Source: Pseudomonas sp. PDM05
GTDB lineage: Bacteria; Pseudomonadota; Gammaproteobacteria; Pseudomonadales; Pseudomonadaceae
Direction: 5' to 3'
DNA: 64,000 nucleotides
NCBI RefSeq assembly: GCF_014851685.1
Contig: NZ_JACVAC010000001.1
Coordinates: 620,001-684,000, forward strand
The position numbers were made by a program, and so were the translations under genes. Shown here in pieces: positions 1-8,603 of the stretch (position 1 is the first letter of the stretch; every line of letters begins with the position of its first letter). Under the pieces are notes generated by a model. It worked only from the letters and a program-made list of their open reading frames with translations, did not search any database and had not been told where the DNA came from.

Positions 1-1
1 G

Positions 2-118
2 TCGATCCTGGCACGGGATAACGTGCCCCATGCCGTGATCGACGCGGCGATTGATCAGCTGCTGATGGCGTGGGATGTGGCGGCGTCGGTTGTGGCGCCG
101 CAACTCAAACAGCCGTAG
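2..118 (+). CDS. C-terminal end of an unknown protein (partial)
   Basis: An open frame enters from the left edge and stops at TAG 116-118, giving 38 residues that end in APQLKQP. The segment is helical in character (AVIDAAIDQLLMAWD) and has codon use typical of the core genome. I do not recognise the family. No terminator hairpin follows before the next gene at 265. Confidence 0.45.
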   Translation, partial: SILARDNVPHAVIDAAIDQLLMAWDVAASVVAPQLKQP

Positions 119-264
119 CAGACCTGGAAAACCGCCGGGGAAGCGTGGAAAAACACTGCAGGCCTATCGCCACTTCTATATAGTAATGCTTCGCATTAAG
201 CGGATTACCCAAGGAATGCGCGCCCTCTTACCGACGGCGCACGTCATCGTTCAGAAGGATCTTT

Positions 265-2127
265 ATGCAAGGCTTTACTCTCTCCCCGGCGCGCCTGTTC
301 GGTGTGCTGGCTGTGGTGGTTTGCGGGCTGTTCACGGCACAGGTGCAGGCCGATGACACCGACCACTCCCTCACTGTCGAAAAAAATACCCACGCCTATG
401 TCGTCAATGCTGACGGCAGCTTTGTGCTCAACGTGGAAATGATCTCGCGGGTCAACGAAGAGCGCGCAATCAAGCTGCACGCCCAACGGCCACTGAGCTT
501 CAACCGCACACTGGAAACCTTGAAAATCGTCGAGGCCTACACCCAGAAAGCCAGCGGTCGCAAAATCCGCGTACAGCCCAAACAGATCAAGGAGCAGCAA
601 GAGCGCGCCTCAGCCGATGCGCCGATGTTCCAGGACTCCCGGGTCAAAGTGGTGATCTTCCCGGACGTGGCGGTCGGCGACCGCCTGGTCTTGCGCTACC
701 AGTTGCAGCGCAACAAGCCGTTGTTTCCCCAGCAGTTCGAAGACATCAACATCCCGGACTTCTACCAGACCGAGCAAACCAGCTTTTCCTACGACATGCC
801 AGCGAGCATGCCACTGTACGCCGATGTCAAAGGCTACAAGGCCTCCACGCCAGCGGCGGCACCCGGTCGCAAGATCTATCACTGGGAACAACTGCCCAGC
901 GAAAAATTCCGAATCGAAAACGGTGCTGTCGCCTACAGCGACTACGGGCAATTCATGGCTGTATCGACGTTCGCCGACTACAAACAATTTGCCCAAGCCT
1001 ACGCCGCCAGGGCACAGATCGAAGTGACGCCCGCCATCAGCAAACTGGCCAAGGAACTCACAAACAACCTCGACACCCCACGTAGCAAAGCCCTGGCGCT
1101 GAGCGACTGGGTGCGTAAGAACATTCGCTATGTCGCGGTTTACGTCGGCCCTGGCGGCGTAGTACCGCACCCGGCGCAGGCGGTACTGGACAACCGTTAC
1201 GGCGACTGCAAAGACCATGTCGCCCTGCTCGAAGCCTTGCTCAAGGCCGTCGCCCTCGAAAGCTCACCCGCGCTGATCAACTTCGGCAACGCCTATACCT
1301 TGCCAACGGTGCCGACGCTGGGTCTGCTCAACCATGCGATCACCTACGTGCCGAGCCTGGACCTGTACCTGGACTCCACGGCGGCGCCGATTGGCGCCGG
1401 CTACCTGCCGATTCCGGACCTGGGCAAGCCGGTGTTGCTGACCCAGACCGGCGCACTGGAACGCACGCCGATCAGCCAACTGGGCAAAGTCGACAACACC
1501 CTGACCTTCACCGTCGCCGACAACGGCAGCGCCGACTTCAACCACGTCTCCACCGTGGAAGGCTGGGGCGCGGAGTTCAACCGCTTCGTATTCAAGTCGC
1601 TGCCGCCCGCCGACCTCAAGAAACTGACGCAGGAAATCCTCAGCATGTACGGCCAGTCCGGTAATGGTGAAGTCGTCAGCGACACCCTGGAAGGCAATGC
1701 GCCGATCTTCAAATCGACGATCACGGGCCACACCGACAACCTGGTCAACCTGCCCGGCCCGACCGGCGTGCCGACCCTCACCAGCCTCGCCGGCGGCATT
1801 TCACAGAACGTGTTTGCGTTTATGGCCGAGAAAGAGCGCACCCAGAACTTTACCTGCCTGTCTGGCGAAATTGCCGAACAGGCGCGCTTCGAATTTCCGA
1901 AGACGGTAAATATTCTGGCGGTACCCAAGGCGGTGTCTCTCAAGAGCGGCGGCTTCGATTACCAAGCCACGTACACCCAGGACGGCAACAGCGTGGTGGT
2001 GACCCGCAGTTACCAGTTCGCCCACACCGACGCGCAGTGCAGCGCACAGGACTACGTCGCGATGAAGCCGACGATTGAAGGGATGGTCAACGACCTGAAA
2101 AGCCAGGTGATTGTGCAGACCCTATAA
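265..2127 (+). CDS. DUF3857 / transglutaminase-like secreted protein
   Basis: This 620-residue protein begins with a signal peptide (charged start, hydrophobic core, AQVQA cleavage site near residue 29). A DUF3857 region follows, then a transglutaminase-like domain. Its Cys-His-Asp triad is visible: Cys315 in GDCKDH, His357 in LNHAI and Asp370 in LYLDST. Family members are periplasmic or secreted and their physiological substrate is not known. The ATG follows AGAAGGATCTTT. The gene is probably monocistronic because a strong hairpin terminator lies 46 bases after the stop. Family assignment is firm; the function is open. Confidence 0.85.
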   Translation: MQGFTLSPARLFGVLAVVVCGLFTAQVQADDTDHSLTVEKNTHAYVVNADGSFVLNVEMISRVNEERAIKLHAQRPLSFNRTLETLKIVEAYTQKASGRKIRVQPKQIKEQQERASADAPMFQDSRVKVVIFPDVAVGDRLVLRYQLQRNKPLFPQQFEDINIPDFYQTEQTSFSYDMPASMPLYADVKGYKASTPAAAPGRKIYHWEQLPSEKFRIENGAVAYSDYGQFMAVSTFADYKQFAQAYAARAQIEVTPAISKLAKELTNNLDTPRSKALALSDWVRKNIRYVAVYVGPGGVVPHPAQAVLDNRYGDCKDHVALLEALLKAVALESSPALINFGNAYTLPTVPTLGLLNHAITYVPSLDLYLDSTAAPIGAGYLPIPDLGKPVLLTQTGALERTPISQLGKVDNTLTFTVADNGSADFNHVSTVEGWGAEFNRFVFKSLPPADLKKLTQEILSMYGQSGNGEVVSDTLEGNAPIFKSTITGHTDNLVNLPGPTGVPTLTSLAGGISQNVFAFMAEKERTQNFTCLSGEIAEQARFEFPKTVNILAVPKAVSLKSGGFDYQATYTQDGNSVVVTRSYQFAHTDAQCSAQDYVAMKPTIEGMVNDLKSQVIVQTL

Positions 2128-2172
2128 CTGCGCCTACCTACGCGATTGCCCAGCCAATCCCAAGGCAAAAAG

Positions 2173-2198
2173 AGGCCTGCATCTGTGCAGGCCTTTTC
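2173..2198 (+). terminator. Rho-independent terminator after the DUF3857 gene
   Basis: AGGCCTGCA (2173-2181), a four-base loop and TGCAGGCCT (2186-2194) form a 9-bp stem followed by TTTT. The flanks (CCAAGGCAAAAA before, ATCTGGCT after) resemble those of the two hairpins near 6987 and 10517 next to tRNA-Asn. Confidence 0.8.
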
Positions 2199-2335
2199 AT
2201 CTGGCTATCAGCCACACCCCATTAGAAAAACACTCAACGGTTGCCGGTCAAACGGAACGAACTTACCGACGCGGCGATGATTTCGCTCGCCTGCGTTATG
2301 GGGGGGTCGACATTTCTTTTGGTGCAGGCCCTGAC

Positions 2336-2429
2336 CAATATCCAATCGTCGAAGACCCTCGATAAGATCCGCTGCCTCATCAGAAGGCCGCTCTTTCAAC
2401 ACAGAAGAAAGCTCAACCTGCCTAAGCAA
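2336..2429 (-). pseudogene. Fragment of an immunity-like gene related to the one at 9737
   Basis: On the minus strand this stretch encodes VELSSVLKERPSDEAADLIE followed by GLRRLDI. It closely matches the C-terminus of the 117-residue protein at 9737-10090 (IDLSSMLKELPPEEAADLVE). The frame has no start or upstream domain, and runs past the homologous end without stopping. The DNA itself is recognisably similar to 9740-9830. I read it as a decayed duplicate of the same immunity-like gene. Nothing else gene-like is seen between the terminator at 2198 and the AraC gene at 2531. Confidence 0.55.
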
Positions 2430-2530
2430 CCCTAAGGTTAGGAACGGCTAGACGCCATTGAGCAAGTTGATCATAGTATTCTTCGATTCGGCCAAAGCCC
2501 CCTCTCTCATCCCTGGCTCTACAAGACAAC

Positions 2531-3382
2531 ATGTCCAGCATTGCGATTACCGATCTAATTGTGCCTTGGGACGTCGACAGCTTCTCGCGACCTGTTGTGG
2601 CCTTGAGTGCCACATGGGTAGCAAAGGACTGGGAAAATGCGAGGCATCAGCATCGCAAGGCGCAGCTGATCTACTCCTTACGCGGAATCCTCAACTGTGA
2701 AATTGACGACGGTATCTGGATCGTGCCGCCGCAGTGCGCCATCTGGATACCGGGGGACTTACCGCACGCGGCGCGGGGGGCGGGTGAAACGGAATGCTAT
2801 TGCCTGTTCGTTGAGCCAGACGCCGCACCGGACCTTCCGCAAACCTGTTGCACGATTTCGGTATCGCCCTTACTACGCGAGTTGCTACTGAAGGTGGCCG
2901 GTTTTCCCGAACTGTACCCGCCGGGGGGGCGGGAAGACCGGTTGATTGCTGCCTTGCTCGATGAGCTGGTGGCGGCGCCGGTGGAAGACTTGCATCTGCC
3001 CATGCCACGCGATCCCCGATTGCGCCGCCTCGTAGAAATGATGCTGGCTACCCCCGCGGATAAAACCTCGAAGGCCGATTGGGCTACTCGAATTGGCATG
3101 AGCGAGCGAAGCATGAGTCGTCTTTTGCTGCATGAAATTGGAATGAGCTTTGGGCGCTGGCGTCGGCAATTGCATGTAATCCTTGCGCTGCAACGCTTGA
3201 CCAAGGGTGAAAGCGTGCAAACGGTGGCATTAGAGCTGGGATACGAAAACGCCAGCGGTTTCGTGACCATGTTCCGCAAGGCAATGGGCAAACCTCCGGC
3301 ACGATACCTCTCGGATCGCATCAGCGGCGCAGAGCTTGCTTCAGTGCCACACATCATGTTCACCAATGAAATCTCCCCCTGA
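2531..3382 (+). CDS. AraC-family transcriptional regulator
   Basis: A 283-residue protein with an N-terminal cupin-like sensor (roughly residues 30-130; IVPPQCAIWIPGDLPH is typical) and a C-terminal double HTH (about 165-270; ELGYENASGFVTMFRKAMG is the second-helix signature). It is read toward a TonB-dependent receptor 310 bases downstream. In pseudomonads AraC regulators beside siderophore receptors commonly activate them with the ferric siderophore as ligand (PchR-type logic). That role is inferred here from position only. The first ATG is preceded by no strong ribosome site, so the start is moderately certain. Confidence 0.85.
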   Translation: MSSIAITDLIVPWDVDSFSRPVVALSATWVAKDWENARHQHRKAQLIYSLRGILNCEIDDGIWIVPPQCAIWIPGDLPHAARGAGETECYCLFVEPDAAPDLPQTCCTISVSPLLRELLLKVAGFPELYPPGGREDRLIAALLDELVAAPVEDLHLPMPRDPRLRRLVEMMLATPADKTSKADWATRIGMSERSMSRLLLHEIGMSFGRWRRQLHVILALQRLTKGESVQTVALELGYENASGFVTMFRKAMGKPPARYLSDRISGAELASVPHIMFTNEISP

Positions 3383-3692
3383 TGCATCAGGCGGATCTTG
3401 GCTCTGGGCCAGCTGCCGTCCTCCATCTCCTGCTGTCCTTCCTTGCGCAGTCGCTGATATTTCGCAACCTCGTGGTGATAGTGAAGACTGACTGCTCGTC
3501 GAGAGCAGAGCCTTTCTTGGACGCATGCGACTGCAGGTGTTCACGCAACGCCAGGTTTTCAACGAAAACCATCCTCACGCCAAGATGAAATCACGCTTGG
3601 CCTAAATGAATAATAATCTGGCCTGGTTTCGCCATCACACCCCTCTGTGTGTGTTGTTAAATGCAACATCTAAATACAAATGAGTATTGTTG
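3383..3692. other. Intergenic region between AraC gene and receptor
   Basis: About 310 bases with no convincing gene. The first half keeps an open frame on the minus strand (3387-3578) that resembles no family I know. The last 100 bases are AT-rich and must carry the receptor promoter. Confidence 0.4.
3671..3692 (+). promoter_or_regulatory. Possible Fur-box-like site upstream of the receptor
   Basis: TAAATACAAATGAGTATTGT contains an AATAC/GTATT inverted repeat and an AAATGAGTATT core. It partly matches the Pseudomonas Fur consensus GATAATGATAATCATTATC, by eye about half of the positions. The location is right for an iron-repressed receptor if translation starts at 3738. The match is weak. 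Confidence 0.25.
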
Positions 3693-6005
3693 ATGTTCAC
3701 CATCACAACTGTTGGGAAATCCCGTTGGCCAATTGATATGCGCGCAGAGCCCGATGGCTTTCCTCGTCCGGGAGGGTCTTACAAGGGAGTAATCCGGAGC
3801 GCGCCCCGCACCGTACTGGGCTCGGCCGTAGCAGCGGCCGTTCTGATCAGCGCGCAAGGCGCATTCGCCGCCGAGCCAGGGCAGATCCAAACCACGGCGG
3901 GAGGCAAGTCTCAGGAGGAAATAGCCTTGCCGGCCATCACCGTGACGGGCCCAATGGATACGGCGACCACTGAAGGTACTGGCTCCTACACCACGGGCCA
4001 GACGACGGCGGCGACGCACCTGCCGCTTTCGTTGCGGGAAACACCGCAGTCGGTGACGGTGATCACCCGCCAGCGCATGGACGACCAGCAATTGAATTCG
4101 GTGCAGGGCGTACTGGAGAACGCCACAGGCGTCTCTTCATACCAATCCGACAGCGAACGGACGAGTTTCTACTCGCGTGGTTTCTTGATCAACAACGTTC
4201 AGTACGACGGCATACCCACCGTCGTCGGCAACATCGTTAATGGGAGCGGTATCGGTTCTCTCGATACTGCGTTCTATGATCGTGTCGAGGTAGTGCGCGG
4301 CGGCTCCGGCCTGCTGACCGGCACCGGCAATCCTTCGGCCGCCATCAATCTGGTGCGCAAACGGCCGACCCGCGAATTCTCGGCGTCCGCCTCGCTCGGT
4401 GCGGGGAGCTGGGATACCCACCGGGAAATGGCCGACGTATCGACTCCGTTGACCGAGGATGGCCGTGTCCGCGCCCGCATAGTCGGGACGTCCCAGGAAG
4501 GAAACTCGTACATCGATGGGTACAAGCCGCAAAGGAAGGCGTTCTACGGCATCATCGAGGCAGATCTGACGCCGGACACGACGGTGAGCCTGGGTTATGA
4601 CTACCAGGACATCACGCCGAAGGGCTCCACTTGGGGAGGTTTGCCGCTCTGGTTCAGCGACGGCACGCAGGCGGAGTATTCACGCTCCAAAAACTACGCT
4701 CAGAACTGGAGCCATTGGGACAACACCCTTAAAACGGCGTTTGCCGAGATCGAGCACCGCTTCGACAACGGTTGGAACCTCCGGGCCGTCGCTAACCAGT
4801 ACCGCACCGAATACGATGCCCAACTACTCGGCCTGGTCGGTCGCCCGGATCGCGCCACGGGGCTGGGTTCCTTTCCCAACGGAGCTTATCCGGTGGCACT
4901 GGCGTCCGAAGGTCGCAGCCGTCAAAACACCTTCGACGTGATGGCGAGCGGCCCCTTCGAACTGCTTGGCCGCCAGCATGACCTGGTGGTGGGGGCGACG
5001 AGTTCGCGCCGCACCGCCAGCCAGCAAGATATCGCTCCGTTCTATGCAGGCCTTACCCCGGTCAATGTCTATGAACTGAGCCCAGCCTTTCCTCGCCCCA
5101 ACTTCGATGCCATAGCTTCGATCCCGACCCGTACCCTGATCAAACAGAGCGGCGTCTATAGCGCAGCCCGGTTCTCGCTGGCCGAGCCTCTGAAACTCAT
5201 TGTCGGCGGCCGCTTCAGCAACTATGAAATCGACGACGCCGTGGGCGGCTCGTCGCTGCACTACAAAAAGAGCAGTGAATTCACGCCGTATGCTGGCTTG
5301 ATCTACGACATCGACAAGACCTATTCGGCCTACGTGAGCTACACGGGCATATTCAATCCGCAAACCGACTATCGCGACAGCAAGGGCAATGTGCTCACGC
5401 CGTCGAAGGGAAAAACCAAGGAGATCGGACTCAAAGGCGCTTATCTGGACGGGCGTCTGAATGCGTCGATGGCCGTGTTCGAGACCAAACTGGACAACGC
5501 TGCACAGATGGTCGCAGGAACCTATACCCCAGGTGGTGCCCAAGCCTATGTAGGCGCGGATGGCACGAAGTCGCGCGGGGTCGAGCTGGACTTGCAGGGC
5601 GAATTGGCGCGTGGCTGGAACATCTATTCAGGTATCGCCCATTTCACGGCGCAAGATGGCGATGGCGTGCGCTTGAACTCCCAAATACCGCGCACTACAG
5701 CCCAGCTTTTCACCACCTACCAACTACCTGGAGAGTGGCGCAAGTTGACCCTGGGTGCAGGCGTCAAATGGCAAAGCCGCTTCTACCAGGCGCCTAAAAC
5801 CGGCACCAGTTCGTTGGGCGGGGAACAAGGTTCTTATGCGCTGGTATCACTGTTGGGGCGCTACGCCATCACGAAGAAGATCACCGCGGCAGTCAACGTC
5901 AACAACGTGCTCGACAAGAAGTATGCGTTGCAGAAGGGCGATTTTGACACCGTAGGTTATGGCGCGCCACGCAACCTGATGGTGACCCTGGACTACAGGT
6001 ATTGA
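3693..6005 (+). CDS. TonB-dependent siderophore receptor
   Basis: An outer-membrane receptor of about 770 residues. Order of parts: a signal region (APRTVLGSAVAAAVLISAQG, cleavage after GAFAA), a short TonB-box segment (IALPAITVTG), a plug domain (SLRETPQSVTVITRQRMDDQ; VEVVRGGSGLLTGTGNPSA), then a 22-strand-type barrel ending in the aromatic LMVTLDYRY. There is no N-terminal STN signalling domain, which fits control by the neighbouring AraC protein rather than a sigma/anti-sigma pair. The ligand cannot be told. The start is uncertain: ATG 3693 and ATG 3738 are both in frame and neither has a clear Shine-Dalgarno site. Confidence 0.88.
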   Translation: MFTITTVGKSRWPIDMRAEPDGFPRPGGSYKGVIRSAPRTVLGSAVAAAVLISAQGAFAAEPGQIQTTAGGKSQEEIALPAITVTGPMDTATTEGTGSYTTGQTTAATHLPLSLRETPQSVTVITRQRMDDQQLNSVQGVLENATGVSSYQSDSERTSFYSRGFLINNVQYDGIPTVVGNIVNGSGIGSLDTAFYDRVEVVRGGSGLLTGTGNPSAAINLVRKRPTREFSASASLGAGSWDTHREMADVSTPLTEDGRVRARIVGTSQEGNSYIDGYKPQRKAFYGIIEADLTPDTTVSLGYDYQDITPKGSTWGGLPLWFSDGTQAEYSRSKNYAQNWSHWDNTLKTAFAEIEHRFDNGWNLRAVANQYRTEYDAQLLGLVGRPDRATGLGSFPNGAYPVALASEGRSRQNTFDVMASGPFELLGRQHDLVVGATSSRRTASQQDIAPFYAGLTPVNVYELSPAFPRPNFDAIASIPTRTLIKQSGVYSAARFSLAEPLKLIVGGRFSNYEIDDAVGGSSLHYKKSSEFTPYAGLIYDIDKTYSAYVSYTGIFNPQTDYRDSKGNVLTPSKGKTKEIGLKGAYLDGRLNASMAVFETKLDNAAQMVAGTYTPGGAQAYVGADGTKSRGVELDLQGELARGWNIYSGIAHFTAQDGDGVRLNSQIPRTTAQLFTTYQLPGEWRKLTLGAGVKWQSRFYQAPKTGTSSLGGEQGSYALVSLLGRYAITKKITAAVNVNNVLDKKYALQKGDFDTVGYGAPRNLMVTLDYRY

Positions 6006-6082
6006 TTCTCCCGCAGGCAAACACTTCACCCGTTAGAAATCCCAACACATACAACAGCCCACTAATTGTCGAGAAAGCTCCT

Positions 6083-6538
6083 ATGCCCCTTCAGCCTACC
6101 CTTCACCCCGCCCAAGACACAGCCGTGAATACCCCAAACAACGTAGCCTTGTTCTGGTTGACGACAGCCGCTGGTGCCGTACTTTTTGTCAGCTTCCAGT
6201 TATTTTTCTATGTAAATGACTTTGTGAGAGCACACGCAGCGACACCGGCTATTACGTTTGAACCCGATGTACTGTGGATGTTTTCCGCCTTCTATGGTTC
6301 TTGGATCGTCACGGTGCTTATCGCACTGATGGGAACCCGCAAGGCTCAGTGGGTTGCCCTGGTTCTCGGCAGCTTACTTGTCGCGCTGAATACCCTCGGG
6401 GGAATCTCCGACGGATTGCGCGACGGTTGGCACGTTGCTTTTTCGGCCGTGTTCTTCATTACGCTGCCAGGCGTATTCGCAATCGCAGCCACTTGGCGTT
6501 GCATCAAAAGCAAAGGAGTCGACCATGTCGGTCAATAG
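6083..6538 (+). CDS. Small four-helix membrane protein of unknown function
   Basis: A 151-residue protein with four hydrophobic segments (about residues 20-43, 62-83, 89-108 and 116-140). It is not a family I can name. The ATG at 6083 is chosen because upstream in-frame codons read through the receptor's stop region and lack hydrophobic or ribosome-site support. It starts 78 bases after the receptor and overlaps the next gene by 14 bases, so the receptor, this protein and the next are probably one transcript. Inner-membrane partners of siderophore receptors often handle transport or reduction, but no such motif is visible. Confidence 0.7.
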   Translation: MPLQPTLHPAQDTAVNTPNNVALFWLTTAAGAVLFVSFQLFFYVNDFVRAHAATPAITFEPDVLWMFSAFYGSWIVTVLIALMGTRKAQWVALVLGSLLVALNTLGGISDGLRDGWHVAFSAVFFITLPGVFAIAATWRCIKSKGVDHVGQ

Positions 6539-6926
6539 TTCTGACTTCCCTTTTGTCTGGATGAAACTTACGCAAGAGCCCGGGCACGATCACCAAAAGG
6601 ACTTCGCCGAATTCGAGGCCAACTTGCAGCGTGGGGAGCCGTTCGTGCTCCTGACTGATAAAGCACCTGCCGAAGACCATGAGCACTCGCCGGAAGAAAA
6701 GAAACGCACCGCACTCTGGATGAAAAAGCACAAAATTGAATTGCGAAAGTGGGTTCTGGCAATGATTCTGGTCGAACCCAACTCGGCAAAACGTCTTGGT
6801 TTCAGGGCATTCGCGGCCGTTTTTGCCAAGTTCTGGGGCTACCCTCTGCTTCTAGCTGCTTCACGTCAACAGGCAATGGAGATGGCAAGAGAACTGCTTG
6901 CAAAGGATAGAAAGTCATCTCATTGA
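6525..6926 (+). CDS. Small soluble protein of unknown function, receptor operon
   Basis: A 133-residue protein with a good ribosome site (AAAGGAGTCGACC-ATG) that overlaps the previous gene by 14 bases, implying translational coupling. It has no signal peptide and no long hydrophobic segment. Sequence features are FVLLTD followed by an acidic/His-rich turn (DHEHSPEEKK), a charged helix with LWMKKHK, and a C-terminal FWGYPLLL region. I do not recognise the family. It is the last gene before the tRNA-Asn repeat, so it may be cargo of that accessory block. Confidence 0.75.
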   Translation: MSVNSSDFPFVWMKLTQEPGHDHQKDFAEFEANLQRGEPFVLLTDKAPAEDHEHSPEEKKRTALWMKKHKIELRKWVLAMILVEPNSAKRLGFRAFAAVFAKFWGYPLLLAASRQQAMEMARELLAKDRKSSH

Positions 6927-6951
6927 TGGCCCATCCTGGCATCCGCTTGCT

Positions 6952-7079
6952 CACGCTGTGCGCTTCGATCACCCGGCCAAATCCAAGGCAAAAAAAGCCT
7001 GCATCTCTGCAGGCTTTTCTCTATCTGACTCCACGACCTGGACTCGAACCAGGGACCCAATGATTAACAGTCATTTGCT
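6952..7079 (-). repeat. Left copy of ~130-bp direct repeat with tRNA-Asn 3' fragment
   Basis: Near-identical to 10470-10599: the differences I see are two single-base indels and one substitution. It contains a hairpin terminator (GCCTGCA-TCTC-TGCAGGC-TTTT, 6987-7008) and 54 bases of the 3' part of tRNA-Asn (7026-7079, minus strand). The encoded CCA has become TCA, and similarity stops where the 5' third of the tRNA should begin. This is the usual look of a distal attachment-site remnant left by an element inserted at the 3' end of a tRNA gene. Confidence 0.85.
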
Positions 7080-7153
7080 ACCGATTGGTCGCAACGGGCC
7101 CACGGAAAACGTGCTGGAGACACTGAAACGCTGCACAGCGTGAGTACATGAAT

Positions 7154-7244
7154 GCGTCACGCCAGGAGAGTTAGTCGGGGTGGGTTGGGTTGTCAAAGCG
7201 TGGCAAAACAATGACCTGTAGGAAAAGGAGGCGCCCTTTGTCAG
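7154..7244. repeat. Direct repeat R1 (pair with 8494-8589)
   Basis: About 91 bases sharing GTCA-GCC-GGA-AGTTAGTCGGG, TTGTCAAAGCG and CAATGACCTGTAGGAAAAGG with the copy at 8494-8589, same orientation. The two copies bracket the Xre-RES pair. No inverted terminal repeats or transposase are associated, so it is not an ordinary insertion sequence. The rest of the gap to 7353 shows nothing further. Confidence 0.75.
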
Positions 7245-7352
7245 CATTCACCCGGCAATCCTGCAAAAATCTGGCAATGCAATTCATTCGGGTCTCAGCC
7301 CCCCCTAAGCAATCCGTTTGTCCCATGGGTGCCTATCGTCCTGGTTCGACGG

Positions 7353-7856
7353 TCACCGCATAGGCTGAGGAGGGTTCAACCGTGTGTCGAGAGCAAACCG
7401 CTCTTGGCTGATCAATTCGAATAAATCGTTCGCTGCAGAGGGATTCATCAGCACATTCCAGCTATGCCGGGAAACGGCTGAAGGAATCAACACGAAGGGA
7501 TGCTCTGCTAAGAGGCTGTCACCAAACTGCTGCTGACCTCGCCCGGGTGAACCCGGGAACAGCCAGTTTGCGTTAGGTACCGAGTCAGGCATGACCCGAT
7601 GGACGAGCTTGAAGTCCTTGACCCGGGCACACGTGAGTACATGCGCAATCGTGTCCAGTGCCTGAAAACCTTTGTGCACGGCCACCTCAAGGATCGCAGT
7701 AGACGGATCTGCGGAGCAGTACACCGCTTTGATACCTTTAGAGTTCCACCGGCCGCCAGCGATTTCAGCCCCAATACCGGACGACCAAGTGGATGCATGC
7801 TTCTCTTGATCCAATCGCCACAAATACAACTCACCATTCCCTGGCACTATCGTCAT
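7353..7856 (-). CDS. RES-domain toxin of a Xre-RES toxin-antitoxin pair
   Basis: A 167-residue RES-fold protein. The family signatures are present: Arg36 in GGRWNSKG, Tyr46 in AVYCS, Glu57 in AILEVAV, Ser126 in LIPSAVS, and NVLMNP near the C-terminus. Characterised relatives deplete cellular NAD+ and arrest growth. The start codon overlaps the antitoxin stop by one base (TGATG), the standard antitoxin-first arrangement of this family. Length and key residues look intact, so the toxin is probably functional. It sits between direct repeats R1 and R2 inside the tRNA-Asn-bounded segment. Confidence 0.9.
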   Translation of the reverse strand: MTIVPGNGELYLWRLDQEKHASTWSSGIGAEIAGGRWNSKGIKAVYCSADPSTAILEVAVHKGFQALDTIAHVLTCARVKDFKLVHRVMPDSVPNANWLFPGSPGRGQQQFGDSLLAEHPFVLIPSAVSRHSWNVLMNPSAANDLFELISQERFALDTRLNPPQPMR

Positions 7857-8329
7857 CAGGAATACACCCCGTATTCCATGCGGGTCAGAAAGTCCTCTAC
7901 CAACTCAAATCCCATCTGAGTCGTCAGCAGATCCAGAGGCGTCTTTCCCTCGAGCCCCATAGCAGGAGAGGTCATCCAGTTGAGCGCCTGCTGGCGATCT
8001 CCCAACACCTCCTCTGCCTTACTCAATACGCTAGCCAGACGCCACGTGCTGTTGGTCTGCTCAGCCGTCAGGGGTTCAGGTTTTTTGATACGCCGCTGCA
8101 CCGTTCGATCCGAAAGCCCGAGCACCTTAGAGAACACATGGTGATCTCGTAGTTGGCTGTATGACTGAACAAACGCAATCACCAGCTCTGACGGAAACCC
8201 CTTCTCCATCATGGAATGAAGCTCAAACGCACTCGTAACCTTGAGTTTTTTGCCTTCGCCAAACAGCAGCTGTAGCGGCCGCGCTGGATCGTATGTTGTC
8301 GCTTGTAGGCTTTTGCTTGCAGGAATCAT
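7856..8329 (-). CDS. Xre/DUF2384-type antitoxin
   Basis: A 157-residue partner of the RES toxin. The N-terminal half carries an HTH-like segment (VFSKVLGLSDRTVQRRIKK, about residues 70-90), and the C-terminal half is the DUF2384 toxin-binding domain (EEVLGDRQQALNWMTSPAMG, then TPLDLLTTQMGFELVEDFL). The start at 8329 is preceded by GGCAGAGGAGGGCGACC, a clear ribosome site. A longer frame from 8500 has no such support and crosses a likely promoter. Family antitoxins autorepress the operon. Confidence 0.9.
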   Translation of the reverse strand: MIPASKSLQATTYDPARPLQLLFGEGKKLKVTSAFELHSMMEKGFPSELVIAFVQSYSQLRDHHVFSKVLGLSDRTVQRRIKKPEPLTAEQTNSTWRLASVLSKAEEVLGDRQQALNWMTSPAMGLEGKTPLDLLTTQMGFELVEDFLTRMEYGVYS

Positions 8330-8493
8330 GGTCGCCCTCCTCTGCCATATGGCCAAAATATATCGCCAGATGGCAGAGAAAGCCAACCTATCCGACGATG
8401 GGTATTTTTCGCCTATCGCACACTGAAACTGGCAGATTGAAAAGAGGCATTTTCTGCAAGTCCAATTCAAGCTAGGTGAGCATTGTCTGTCAT

Positions 8494-8589
8494 ACGTCAT
8501 GCCTGGAAAGTTAGTCGGGTTAGGTTGACTTGGCTTGTCAAAGCGGCGCAGAGCAATGACCTGTAGGAAAAGGAGGTGCCCTCTGTCAG
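8494..8589. repeat. Direct repeat R2 (pair with 7154-7244)
   Basis: This is the second copy of the ~90-base repeat. It lies upstream of the antitoxin promoter and 15 bases beyond the stop of the gene at 8604. A short stretch is inserted relative to R1 after GTTAGTCGGG. Between the antitoxin start (8329) and this repeat lies an AT-rich leader that should hold the toxin-antitoxin promoter. No gene is seen there. Confidence 0.75.
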
Positions 8590-8603
8590 CTACCGAGTAA
8601 CCT

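Noticed and set aside
3387..3578. Minus-strand 63-codon frame before the receptor
   Set aside because: No ribosome site, no recognised family, and it lies in the receptor's promoter region. It may be a relic but I cannot support it.
7026..7079. A second functional tRNA-Asn gene
   Set aside because: The 5' third (acceptor and D arms) is missing and the encoded CCA is TCA, so it cannot fold or mature.
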